Below, one piece after another: positions 46,440-56,658 of a stretch of DNA of 64,000 nucleotides. Within the stretch, counting starts at the first letter, position 1. The number at the start of each line of letters is the position of its first letter. The DNA lies in the NCBI RefSeq assembly GCF_000745425.1, contig NZ_JQJH01000010.1:62001-126000 (forward strand), in the 5' to 3' direction. The translations under genes and the position numbers were made by a program. Below the pieces are notes generated by a model, which saw nothing but the letters and a program-made list of their open reading frames with translations, did no database searches and had not been told where the DNA came from. The stretch is from Beijerinckia mobilis (lineage in GTDB: Bacteria; Pseudomonadota; Alphaproteobacteria; Rhizobiales; Beijerinckiaceae).

Positions 46440-48190
46440 GCAGCGGGCCGCGTGGCGTTGCGGGCCTCATCCACAATGGCAATGAAGACTTCTTCCATCG
46501 TCACCAGTTCACCATGCGGTTTTTCCGGCACGCGCATACGCAATTCACTTGGGGTGCCGATCGCGAGCATGCGTCCGGCATCCTGAATCAGCACGCGATC
46601 GCAGAATTCCGCTTCCTCCATGAAATGTGTCGTGACGATGATCGTGACGCCACGCGCCGCAAGGGCGGTGATGCGGCTCCAGAACTCCCGCCGTGTCATC
46701 GGATCGGCTCCGCTGGTCGGTTCGTCGAGAAACAGAATGTCGGGTTCATGGAGCAGCGCGCAAGCCATGGCGAGACGCTTGTCGAAACCGCCCGGCAAGG
46801 TACCGCTCAAGCTGTCTCGCATCGGTTCGAGACCGAATTCGGCGATGATGGTGCGGATCCGTTGACGTTTTCTTTGTCCGCGCAGGCCATAGGCGCTGGC
46901 ATAGAAGGACAGATTTTCGGAAACGGATAATTGTCCGTAAAGTGAGAAGCTTTGCGCGACATAGCCTATCCTCGCGCGGGCTTGAGCCCGGGCGACACGC
47001 AGATCCTCGCCGGCGACGCGCAAGCTGCCGCCGCTGGCTGGTAGGAGACCGCAAAGCATGCGGAAGGTAGTGGTCTTGCCCGCGCCATTGGGCCCGAGCA
47101 GCCCGAAAATTTCGCCGCGCCGGACGGAAAAGCTGACGTGGTCGACAGCGATGAAACTGCCGAAACGCCGCGAAAGATCCCGCACCTCGATGACCGTCTC
47201 CGCCTGCCCGGAAAGAGCGGCGCCGGAAGGGATGGGAACCGGCTGGTTCCTTGCGCCACTCTCATGCAGCGCGACCATGAAGGCATCGCCGAAGTCCGGC
47301 GGCACGGCGCGCACGTCGATCTGGTCGAGGCAGGCGGGATGCGCTGCTTGCCGGTCGCGCAGAAAACGCACGAGGCCGCCTTCCGGCACGGCATCGAGAA
47401 TGCCGGCGCTGGCGAGAAGGCGCGATTGCAAAAGGCGCGGCGCTTCTCCTGCCGGCGGAGTGGCGAGGAAAGTCATGTCGCGCGCCATCTGTGTCAGTTC
47501 CTCGGGCGTTCCCTGATGGAGCAGGCGGCCGCCATAGAGAATAGCGGCGTGATCACAACGCGTGGCCTCCTCCAAATAGGAGGTGGCGATCAGGACCGAG
47601 AGATGATCAGCCTCGACGAAATGATTGATGATAGACCAGAGCTCGCGGCGTGAAAGCGGATCGACCCCGACTGTCGGCTCGTCGAGCAAAAGGAGCGTGG
47701 GCACGCGCACAAGGGTGCAGGCGAGCCCGAGCTTCTGTTTCATCCCGCCGGAGAGTTGCCCCGCCTGACGGTCGGCAAAGGGCACAAGCGCGGTGGCATC
47801 AAGCAATTCAGCATAGCGATGTGGCCATGTCGCGCGATCGACCGATTGCAGATCGGCATAAAGCTGAAGATTTTCGCGGACCGTAAGATGGCCATAGAGC
47901 CCGAACGCTTGCGGCATGTAGCTGATTTTTGCCTGGACGGCCGCCGGATCGCGTGCAGCGTCGATTCCGTCGACGAGCGCCGCGCCGCTATCGGGCCGGA
48001 GCAATCCGGCAAACAGACGCAGCAGCGTCGTCTTGCCCGCGCCATCGGGGCCTACGAGGGCGGTGAGAGTGCCGCGCCGGATATCGAAGGAAATGTCATC
48101 CAGCGCCCGGATTATGCCGCCGCCGGTCCGTTTAAACCCTTTTCCAAGCGCCTGCGCGCGTGCCGCCAGTTCCGGTGCGTCCCTCATCAC
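46436..48190 (-). CDS. Tandem ABC ATPase (RbbA/YhiH-like N-terminal part)
   Basis: 584 codons with two nucleotide-binding domains. NBD1 has Walker A GPDGAGKTTLL (near 47), signature LSGGMKQKLGLA and Walker B LLLLDEP. NBD2 has GPNGAGKTTTFRM (near 340), GTLPGGFDKRLAMACALL (unusual signature) and ILFLDEPTSGADP. It corresponds to the ATPase part of E. coli RbbA/YhiH, which is longer and carries its own membrane part. Here the two permeases are separate proteins. Overlaps both neighbours by four bases. Confidence 0.92.
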   Translation of the reverse strand: MMRDAPELAARAQALGKGFKRTGGGIIRALDDISFDIRRGTLTALVGPDGAGKTTLLRLFAGLLRPDSGAALVDGIDAARDPAAVQAKISYMPQAFGLYGHLTVRENLQLYADLQSVDRATWPHRYAELLDATALVPFADRQAGQLSGGMKQKLGLACTLVRVPTLLLLDEPTVGVDPLSRRELWSIINHFVEADHLSVLIATSYLEEATRCDHAAILYGGRLLHQGTPEELTQMARDMTFLATPPAGEAPRLLQSRLLASAGILDAVPEGGLVRFLRDRQAAHPACLDQIDVRAVPPDFGDAFMVALHESGARNQPVPIPSGAALSGQAETVIEVRDLSRRFGSFIAVDHVSFSVRRGEIFGLLGPNGAGKTTTFRMLCGLLPASGGSLRVAGEDLRVARAQARARIGYVAQSFSLYGQLSVSENLSFYASAYGLRGQRKRQRIRTIIAEFGLEPMRDSLSGTLPGGFDKRLAMACALLHEPDILFLDEPTSGADPMTRREFWSRITALAARGVTIIVTTHFMEEAEFCDRVLIQDAGRMLAIGTPSELRMRVPEKPHGELVTMEEVFIAIVDEARNATRPAA

Positions 48191-49206
48191 GAGGCCGGGG
48201 CGGGCGTGGCTGCCCCGTCGATGCGGACGGTTGCCGGCATGCCGAGACGCAGCAGATTGGCGTCGTCATGGACGAAGATACGCACTTCATAGACGAGGCT
48301 TGTGCGCAGATCGGGTGTTTCCACATTCTTGGGCGTGAATTCGGCCTGGGGAGAGATGAAGCCGACCCAGCCGTCAAGGCTGCGCCCGGGCAGGCCATCG
48401 GTCGTGATTTGCGCCTTCATTCCCTCATGAATGCGCGGCAGATCCCGCTCGGATACATAGGTGCGGATCCATTTCGGATCGGTGATGGCGAGGGAATAGA
48501 CCGGCATGTCCGGCGAGGCCATATCCCCGACTTCGAGCAATCGTGTACGGATGATGCCATCGACGGGCGCCAGCAGCACGGTGTCTGCGAGATGCTGCCG
48601 CGCCAGCGCCGTGCGTGCCGCCATGGCCCGCAACATGGCTTCATCGCGCGCCACATCTTCCTCACGCGGGCCGAGAAGCGCGAGATCAAGTGTCTTTTGC
48701 GCCTGGTCGACCCTGGCTTTGGCGACATCGAGGGCGGAACGGGCGCTGTCGAGATCCTGCCGGCTCACCGCGCGATTATGGGATTCGATGCCAATTCCCT
48801 GAAGCCGGTCATATTGTTGTTTCGCATAGACGGCCTCAGCCTCGGCGGCGGCGAGTGCCGCGCGCGCCTGATCGATCTCCTGTGGTCGAGACCCTTTGTG
48901 ATCACGCTCCACGAGCTTCTGCTGAGCCGCCTGTTCGGCTTCGGCATCGTCGAGAGCGGGTTTCAGCCGCTTTGTTTCCTGTGTCGCGAGCCGTTCCCCC
49001 TTGTGAACGAGATCGCCTTCCTGAACCAATACTTCGGCTATGCGTTCGGGTTGATTAAACGCCACCGAGACATAGCGAAGATCGACATTGCCGTAGACCG
49101 TCAGCGTGTCGGAGGGGAGAGCGGGCCGGTTGAACACCCACCATAAACCGCCAGCGAACGCGGCAGCGATCAGCAAGACAAGAATGACGGTGAGGCGACG
49201 TGTCAT
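48187..49206 (-). CDS. HlyD family periplasmic adaptor (YhiI-like)
   Basis: 339 codons. One N-terminal membrane anchor (~5-24), a lipoyl/barrel-sandwich segment (RYVSVAFNQPERIAEVLVQEGDLVHKGERLA), a helical hairpin (~75-215) rich in Ala/Gln/Glu, and the returning half APVDGIIRTRLLEVGDMASPD. It should link the ABC complex to an outer-membrane channel such as TolC. First gene of the operon, immediately behind the divergent regulatory region. Confidence 0.92.
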   Translation of the reverse strand: MTRRLTVILVLLIAAAFAGGLWWVFNRPALPSDTLTVYGNVDLRYVSVAFNQPERIAEVLVQEGDLVHKGERLATQETKRLKPALDDAEAEQAAQQKLVERDHKGSRPQEIDQARAALAAAEAEAVYAKQQYDRLQGIGIESHNRAVSRQDLDSARSALDVAKARVDQAQKTLDLALLGPREEDVARDEAMLRAMAARTALARQHLADTVLLAPVDGIIRTRLLEVGDMASPDMPVYSLAITDPKWIRTYVSERDLPRIHEGMKAQITTDGLPGRSLDGWVGFISPQAEFTPKNVETPDLRTSLVYEVRIFVHDDANLLRLGMPATVRIDGAATPAPAS

Positions 49207-49236
49207 GGGGCAAGGATGAGGGAGAAGCCTGTTATC

Positions 49237-49273
49237 GTCAAATTAAAATTTGAATTTCATATTCTAATTTGAC
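49237..49273. promoter_or_regulatory. Large operator-like palindrome between the ABC operon and its TetR gene
   Basis: GTCAAATTA (49237-49245) and TAATTTGAC (49265-49273) are perfect 9-bp arms in a very AT-rich 37-bp element, 31 bases upstream of the TetR gene and 31 bases upstream of the adaptor gene. The central position suits a shared operator for both. Confidence 0.6.
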
Positions 49274-49303
49274 ATCGGGCGGGATCCGATTCACTCTCGG
49301 CAC

Positions 49304-50038
49304 ATGTCCATAAAGCTAATCTCTGTTTCAGCTGTTGCAGCCATCCGGGAAAGAAGGAGCGAGACGGCGGCGCGTCTGCTCGAGGCCGCGGGCAAATTGT
49401 TCGCCGCAAATGGTTTCGAGCGGACCACCAGTGCCGAAATCTGCCGGCTAGCCAAAACCAATAATGCAGCCGTGAACTATTATTTCGGCAGTTTCCAGGA
49501 GCTTTATTGCGCCACGCTTGCTGAGGCCCATAGCCGATTGATGAATGGTGATCATCTCAGCGCGGTAGCGAAGGACCCGGAGCCGGCCAGCGAACGTTTG
49601 CGCAAGGTCATCGCTCTGTTTCTCCGTAACGCGACGGGCAGCGCCGCCGCCACATGGCCATTCCGCCTGCTCGGACGCGAGTTTCTTTCGCCGAGCCCGG
49701 CGTTCCGGCAATTACGCCAGGAGCAAATTCTGCCGAAATCAGACCATTTACGGCAGATCATTGCCGAAATTCTGCAAAGGCCGGTCCACGATCCCGCCGT
49801 CAACCGGGGATTGCTCTGTGTCGTTTCTCCTTGTCTCATGCTCCTGCTGATGGATCGGGAGACGCTGGTGGAGGTCTTTCCGGGGGTGGTGGAAAAGCCG
49901 GTGCGCAAGGCTGGAAATGAGGATGGCGGCGAGGCTGAAGGGAGACAGGGAATAGAGGGGGGCGAGGGCAGTGAAACGCTCGAGGAAACGATTTACCGTT
50001 TCGCTTTGGCCGGGTTGGGTAACATCCTGCCTGTCTGA
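49304..50038 (+). CDS. TetR family regulator, CecR-like
   Basis: 244 codons. The N-terminal helix-turn-helix covers ~18-65 with AARLLEAAGKLFAANGFERTTSAEICRLAKTNNAAVNYYFGS. The C-terminal domain (~100-210) resembles the CecR (DUF1956) group, in E. coli divergent from an HlyD/ABC drug-export operon (ybhGFSR) and sensitive to antibiotics. The same divergent arrangement here supports repression of the export operon through the palindrome at 49237-49273. Extra Gly/Glu-rich residues at ~195-230 are atypical. Confidence 0.88.
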   Translation: MSIKLISVSAVAAIRERRSETAARLLEAAGKLFAANGFERTTSAEICRLAKTNNAAVNYYFGSFQELYCATLAEAHSRLMNGDHLSAVAKDPEPASERLRKVIALFLRNATGSAAATWPFRLLGREFLSPSPAFRQLRQEQILPKSDHLRQIIAEILQRPVHDPAVNRGLLCVVSPCLMLLLMDRETLVEVFPGVVEKPVRKAGNEDGGEAEGRQGIEGGEGSETLEETIYRFALAGLGNILPV

Positions 50039-50087
50039 ATGGCCTCGGGGACATTTTTTTCGCTATCGGCAACCAGCAAAACGCGAA

Positions 50088-50109
50088 AACCCCGGCTGAA
50101 GCCGGGGTT
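50088..50109 (-). terminator. Intrinsic terminator of groESL
   Basis: AACCCCGGCT (50088-50097) and AGCCGGGGTT (50100-50109) pair perfectly; the minus strand continues with TTTTCGCGTTTT. Located ~45 bases after the groEL stop. Confidence 0.75.
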
Positions 50110-50154
50110 CCGTATGAAAGCATAAGGCTCTCTGGGCTGGATTCGCGTGATGGA

Positions 50155-51849
<1,695 letters not shown>

Positions 51850-51932
51850 TCAGGCGACGATCAGCCCCGAGATGATCGGCCCTTGATGACCGTCTCTCGA
51901 TGATCGGCGCAAAATGCCTGGCCGAACGTGGA

Positions 51933-52220
51933 TCAGCCGACGACACCGAGAATGTCGCTCTCCTTCATGATGAGGAGATCCTGGCCATCGATCTTCACTT
52001 CAGTGCCCGACCATTTGCCGAACAGCACCTTGTCGCCCGCCTTGACATCGAGGGGGATCAGTTTGCCGGTCTCGTCACGGCCGCCCGGCCCGACGGCGAT
52101 GATTTCACCTTCCTGCGGCTTCTCCTTGGCGCTGTCGGGGATGATGATACCACCCTTGGTCTTCTCCTCGCTCTCGAGGCGCTTGACCACGACACGATCG
52201 TGCAAAGGACGAAAAGTCAT
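51933..52220 (-). CDS. groES: Co-chaperonin GroES
   Basis: 95 codons, with an AAGGAAG site upstream. Core [40 protein letters not shown] with the mobile loop and the final strand [21 protein letters not shown]. First gene of the groESL operon. Upstream lie CIRCE and a sigma-70-type promoter. Confidence 0.98.
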   Translation of the reverse strand: MTFRPLHDRVVVKRLESEEKTKGGIIIPDSAKEKPQEGEIIAVGPGGRDETGKLIPLDVKAGDKVLFGKWSGTEVKIDGQDLLIMKESDILGVVG

Positions 52221-52304
52221 TGTGTGATGCTTCCTTAAATGTTCGCCACGCGCCGACCCATAGAGGCGCAGCAGCGAAGCCTGGCCGACTGAAGCTGTCT
52301 TTTG

Positions 52305-52331
52305 TTAGCACTCCAGTCCGATGAGTGCTAA
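52305..52331 (-). promoter_or_regulatory. CIRCE element (HrcA operator) of groESL
   Basis: TTAGCACTC (52305-52313), nine-base spacer, GAGTGCTAA (52323-52331): exact match to the CIRCE consensus. HrcA binding would repress groESL until heat shock. Located 85 bases before the groES start. Confidence 0.95.
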
Positions 52332-52341
52332 AGACTGCGTT

Positions 52342-52370
52342 TAATTAGGCAGATTGGTGATTGCTGTCAA
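52342..52370 (-). promoter_or_regulatory. Sigma-70 promoter of groESL
   Basis: On the minus strand TTGACA (52370-52365), 17 bases, TAATTA (52347-52342). It lies just upstream of CIRCE, so initiation would fall near or within the operator, as in other HrcA-controlled operons. Confidence 0.75.
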
Positions 52371-52910
52371 GCAATTCATCAGATTGGTTGGGAAATGATG
52401 AAATTTTAATCAGACACGCCCGGCAGGAGATGCTGTGGGAATCGTTCAGATGAAAACGCCCGCGGCTTCACGGAGAGGGAAGCGAAGCAGAAGCGAGCCT
52501 ATTTCCGCTTCATATATGGAGCGGAAGCGTCGCAGATCCATGGTGTCAGAGAAGTTTTTTCCGCCTGAACGCGAGAGCGATGAGAGGCCGCGGAGAAACG
52601 ATTTGCGCTTTCATCGTATCGAGATTGAGCGCACCTGCATAAGCAATTGGCAGCATGTCCATGCTGCAATGCGCGTGACCGGAGCCGCGGCACGGTGAAT
52701 GAAGACTTCCGGATCGACCGGATTGGGGGCAATGGCGGAATTATTCAAAACTTTGAAAATAATATTGTCTTGCCGACGAGCCATTCATGTATTGCCGAAC
52801 AGCTCTTGACAGCACCGGATCATCCAAAAAATTCTTGGCGATTTTCTGGATGATCAGGGCGGCTGCTGTGCGGGGCTTGTCCCGCGCAGCAGTCTTTACA
52901 TCTCTTCATT
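52371..52910. other. Gene-free spacer between groES and degP
   Basis: About 540 bases. Basic, Arg-rich frames on both strands look like non-coding sequence read through; no domain, repeat or RNA was recognised. Confidence 0.45.
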
Positions 52911-54461
52911 TCATTGCATGCCGACGGCGATGAAACGGACTTCGCCCTGATTATTGGCGATAAGCAGGAGCGCGGTTTTCTTGCCTTGTTCCTTGAGGCT
53001 TTTTAGCTTCTTGGAAACGTCGGTCGGGGACTTCATCTGATCCTGGTTGATCTCCACAATCACGTCACCGGCCTGCACATGTTTTTCAGCCGCTGCCGAT
53101 TCCGGATCGATATCGGTAATGACGACACCCGAGCCGACTGTATCCCGGATCGAGAATTTCTGCCGTGTGTCGTCGTTGAGGTTTGAAAGGCTCATTCCAA
53201 GGACGCGTTGATTGAGTGTGTCCTGCGTGCTCTCGTTGTGGCTGGATTCGAGCGCGGCCTGTTTCTCGTTTTCCTCGAGACGGCCGAGCTTGACGGTTTT
53301 CGTGATTTCCTTGCCCTGGCGAAATAGAACGATCGGGACATCCTTGCCGACGGGTGCCATGGCGACGAGTTTCGGCAGATCGCGCGATTCCTTGATCGGG
53401 GTATTGTCGAATTTGACGATGACGTCCCCTGTCTGCAGCCCGGCCACTTTGGCAGGTCCCTTGGAGTCGACACCGGCGATCAGCGCACCGCGCGCATTGC
53501 CAAGGTTGAGGCTCTCGGCGATCGTTTCGTCGACATTCTGAATATGGACGCCGAGCCAGCCGCGCCGGGTCTCACCGAATTTCTCCAGCTGTTCTACAAC
53601 CGGCATCACAGTGGCGCTCGGCGTCGCGAAGCCGATACCGATCGAGCCGCCGGAAGGCGACAGAATAGCCGTGTTGATGCCGATGACTTCACCGGCCATG
53701 TTGAACAAAGGTCCACCGGAATTGCCGCGATTGATGGCGGCATCTGTCTGAATGTAATTGTCGTAGGGACCGGAATCGATGTTGCGGTTACGGGCCGAGA
53801 TGATACCGGCCGTCACCGTGCCACCGAGACCGAAAGGATTGCCGACGGCCAGAACCGGATCGCCCACGCGCATCTTGTCGCTATTGCCGAATTTGACGGC
53901 TTTCAATGGTTTTTCTGGTTTGACCTTGAGTACGGCAACGTCGACTTTCGTATCCTTGCCGATGACCTGCGCCTTGAGTTTTTGGCCATCCGTGAAAATG
54001 ACAGTCACTTCGTTGGCATCGGCGATGACATGATTATTGGTGATGATGATGCCTGCGGGATCGATCACAAAGCCCGAGCCGAGTGAATTCGAGCGCCGCT
54101 CGCGGGGCTTGGCGCCACGCTCGCCGCCGCCGCCGCGCTGCTGCCGGCGACGGAAAAACTCTTCGAACAGATCGTCGAAAGGCGTGCCTGGCTCGAATTG
54201 CGGCGCGCCATTGCCGCCGCCGCGTTTGTCTTCGACGGTCTGGCTTGCAGAAATATTGACGACGGCATCGCTGACGGCCTCCGCCAGATCGGCAAGCGAT
54301 TCCGGCATGTGGGAGGCGGTAGGCGCGCTTGGTTTCACCGGCTCTTCCGCGAAAGCAGGCAGGGCCGCCGCCGTCAGCATGAGGCCGAGAGCGAGGCGCA
54401 ACCTTGCCGCCCGCGCTGCCGTGGCAGGGTAAACAGGACGGGATCTACCAACCGAACCCAT
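52911..54461 (-). CDS. degP: Periplasmic serine protease/chaperone DegP (Do family)
   Basis: 516 codons. N-terminal export signal (~15-38, LALGLMLTAAALPAFA-E). The trypsin-like domain has His144 in TNNHVIA, Asp174 in DVAVLKV and Ser248 in GNSGGPL. Two PDZ domains follow (~290-380 and ~410-505). A Gly/Arg-rich loop at ~95-125 (FFRRRQQRGGGGERG) lies in the LA-loop region. It degrades or refolds misfolded periplasmic proteins. In this order degP commonly follows hflK-hflC; here a yfdX gene stands between on the other strand. Confidence 0.95.
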   Translation of the reverse strand: MGSVGRSRPVYPATAARAARLRLALGLMLTAAALPAFAEEPVKPSAPTASHMPESLADLAEAVSDAVVNISASQTVEDKRGGGNGAPQFEPGTPFDDLFEEFFRRRQQRGGGGERGAKPRERRSNSLGSGFVIDPAGIIITNNHVIADANEVTVIFTDGQKLKAQVIGKDTKVDVAVLKVKPEKPLKAVKFGNSDKMRVGDPVLAVGNPFGLGGTVTAGIISARNRNIDSGPYDNYIQTDAAINRGNSGGPLFNMAGEVIGINTAILSPSGGSIGIGFATPSATVMPVVEQLEKFGETRRGWLGVHIQNVDETIAESLNLGNARGALIAGVDSKGPAKVAGLQTGDVIVKFDNTPIKESRDLPKLVAMAPVGKDVPIVLFRQGKEITKTVKLGRLEENEKQAALESSHNESTQDTLNQRVLGMSLSNLNDDTRQKFSIRDTVGSGVVITDIDPESAAAEKHVQAGDVIVEINQDQMKSPTDVSKKLKSLKEQGKKTALLLIANNQGEVRFIAVGMQ

Positions 54462-54836
54462 GAAACATTCTCCAATTATGGCGTAATGCCTGTCGCGTTT
54501 CGTTTTCAGAAGAATGGGCTATCCGAAGAAACAATGAATGGTGCCGTCATGAAACGAAAGCGCGGTTTTTTCGTGCCAAAGATGCCATTTGCGCGTGTGA
54601 GCCGCTGGCGAAAGCGCTTTGTCTCATGGCGCCTTCGTAAACTGCAAGGAGAAACCACATAGAGAAATCAGCCCAATTGACGAAAATGTGAGGGGAGAGC
54701 GCCGGCGCTAAGGAACAATTTTTTCTTTAACTATGCGTCGGAAGATTCCGGGTCTTTTCCGTCGAGCAGCGCATTGACATAGGGGCGACCTCCAAGGCAT
54801 CCCTGAAGCTCCTGAACACGATGTCTGGAGACCATC

Positions 54837-55574
54837 ATGCAGCGAATCAGGTTTGTCATCGCAGCCATTCTGGCCACGGGGCTTGGAGTGCAAGGCTTGC
54901 TTGCCGAGACGGCGCCGGAAAAGGCGAAGGGAGCCGTGCAGGAAAAGACGGTCGCGAAGGATTTTGCCAATCTCTCCGCAGACGGCCATCTCGCTTTTGA
55001 GGACATCGATCTCGCCCGCCAGGCGCTGTTCGATGGCGATCCGCAATCCGCGGTGAAGCTCGTTACCGAGGCGCAGCAGGCCCTGGGGCGCGCCAAGAAT
55101 GATGACGCCATTTTCCTGAAGGATGCCGGTAAAGGCGCCGCGGCTCCCGCCGAGGCCTCAAAGGCGGCCGAGAAGCCGAATGATGCGGAAAAGCCAGCGG
55201 TTGCCTGGATCCCCGTCGATGGCGAATTTGTCCTGAACGAGAGCTTGACCGCGAGCCGCATCAAGAATGCCGCCGTCGCTACTGCGAACCGGCATTTGCG
55301 TCAGGGCCATCCCGGCAAAGCGCATGAAGTGCTCAAGGTCACCGGCGCGGAGGCCGATTTCATCCTTGTCGTAGCGCCGCTTCAGGCCACGACAGATGCC
55401 GTTGCGCATGCCGCAAGCCTGCTCGATGCGAAGGATTATTATAACGCCGGTCTCGCGCTCAAGGAGGCTCAGGAAGGGCTTCGCTACGTTGCTAAGGATC
55501 TGATCGCCAAGCCGAAGGAGGCTGGTGAACCCGCCAAAAAGACCTCTGGCGCCGCCAAGCCCGCAGAAAAATAA
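54837..55574 (+). CDS. yfdX: YfdX family protein
   Basis: 245 codons from ATG 54837, with GGAGA upstream. Signal peptide ~1-23. The family core shows KDFANLSADGHLAFEDIDLARQALFDGDPQSAVKLVTEAQQAL and the second helical part with FVLNESLTASRIKNAAV and ALKEAQEGLRYVAKDLIA. E. coli YfdX is an EvgA-controlled protein tied to acid resistance and reported to have chaperone-like behaviour in enterobacteria. A Lys/Ala/Pro-rich tail (~220-245) and an Ala/Glu/Lys-rich insert (~100-120) are low complexity. Transcribed opposite to hflC and degP. Confidence 0.82.
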   Translation: MQRIRFVIAAILATGLGVQGLLAETAPEKAKGAVQEKTVAKDFANLSADGHLAFEDIDLARQALFDGDPQSAVKLVTEAQQALGRAKNDDAIFLKDAGKGAAAPAEASKAAEKPNDAEKPAVAWIPVDGEFVLNESLTASRIKNAAVATANRHLRQGHPGKAHEVLKVTGAEADFILVVAPLQATTDAVAHAASLLDAKDYYNAGLALKEAQEGLRYVAKDLIAKPKEAGEPAKKTSGAAKPAEK

Positions 55575-55681
55575 TTCGTTCAACGGCATTAAACCGGAAA
55601 GTGAATATGACTTTCCGGAAGACATTTGTTGCTCTCAAGCGCTTGCGGATGGTTCCGAAACGCTTTGGACTATGTGCAAAT

Positions 55682-55713
55682 AAGAGCCACCCGTTTGTTT
55701 TCGGGTGGCTCTT
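55682..55713. terminator. Strong bidirectional terminator between yfdX and hflC
   Basis: AAGAGCCACCCG (55682-55693) and CGGGTGGCTCTT (55702-55713) pair perfectly over 12 bases, loop of eight, followed by TTATTTT on the plus strand and by TTATTTG on the minus strand. It sits between two convergent genes. Confidence 0.85.
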
Positions 55714-55731
55714 TTATTTTGATGGTTTTCT

Positions 55732-56658
55732 TTATCGTGCCGATGCGGCAGCGGGAAGTTTCGCATCATTTGTGACCGGGCGGCCGGATGCTGTCCCGAA
55801 ATAGCGGAAGAAGTCGGAATTGGGGTCGATCAGAAGCTTCGTCGTCGCCGGTTTCAGGCTCGTTTCATAAGCCTGCATCGAGCGATAGAAGGTGAAGAAA
55901 TCGACATCACGGCCAAAGGCTGCGGCAAAAATCCGGTTGCGTTCCGCATCACCCTGGCCGCGAATCCGTTCCGCTTCGCTTTGGGCTTCGGCACGGATGA
56001 CGGTGACGTCGCGATTGGCCTTCGCCTTGATCTTCTGAGCCTGTTCCGATCCTTGCGCGCGATATTCAGCCGCCTCGCGCGCGCGTTCCGTCTGCATGCG
56101 GCTGAACACTTTCTCCGAAATCTGGCGTGGCAAATCTGCTCTGCGGATCCGTGCATCGATGACTTTGACACCGAGATTGGCCGCCTGTTCATTGACCTGA
56201 TCGCGAATCGTCAGCATCAAGCGTTCGCGTTCATCACGCACGATCTGCGCGAGATTGGCATCGCCGAGCACCCTCCGGACGGCTGAATTCAGAATATAGA
56301 CGAGCTGATTATCGGCACGTTCCACCGAGCCGACGCTTTGGTAAAACCGCAGCGGGTCGATGATCTTGTAGCGAAGGAAGGCATCGACCTCGATGCGCGT
56401 ATTGTCCGACGCCAAGACTTCCTGCTTCGCTGTCTCGGCGTCGAGAATGCGATTGTCGAACAGCACGACACTCTCGATCAGCGGCCATTTGAAATGGAGC
56501 CCAGGCGTCGTTACAACCGCCCGGCCGGGAACGGGTTCACCGAAACGAAGCACGAGCGCTTGCTGCGTCTGCTGGACGGTAAACAGGGCACCGCCCGCAA
56601 AAGCCAGAACGGCAACGGCGAGAACCAGAAGAACCACAAGGCCCGTTTGCGTTTTCAT
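55732..56658 (-). CDS. hflC: FtsH modulator HflC
   Basis: 308 codons. One N-terminal membrane helix (~7-27), then a prohibitin/SPFH domain with VQQTQQALVLRFGEPV and the FYQSVGSVERADNQLVYILNSAVRRVLG block, followed by a long charged helix (~185-245). HflK and HflC form a membrane complex that restrains FtsH proteolysis. Overlaps hflK by four bases. The C-terminus ends with a short Ala/Pro-rich segment. Confidence 0.93.
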   Translation of the reverse strand: MKTQTGLVVLLVLAVAVLAFAGGALFTVQQTQQALVLRFGEPVPGRAVVTTPGLHFKWPLIESVVLFDNRILDAETAKQEVLASDNTRIEVDAFLRYKIIDPLRFYQSVGSVERADNQLVYILNSAVRRVLGDANLAQIVRDERERLMLTIRDQVNEQAANLGVKVIDARIRRADLPRQISEKVFSRMQTERAREAAEYRAQGSEQAQKIKAKANRDVTVIRAEAQSEAERIRGQGDAERNRIFAAAFGRDVDFFTFYRSMQAYETSLKPATTKLLIDPNSDFFRYFGTASGRPVTNDAKLPAAASAR

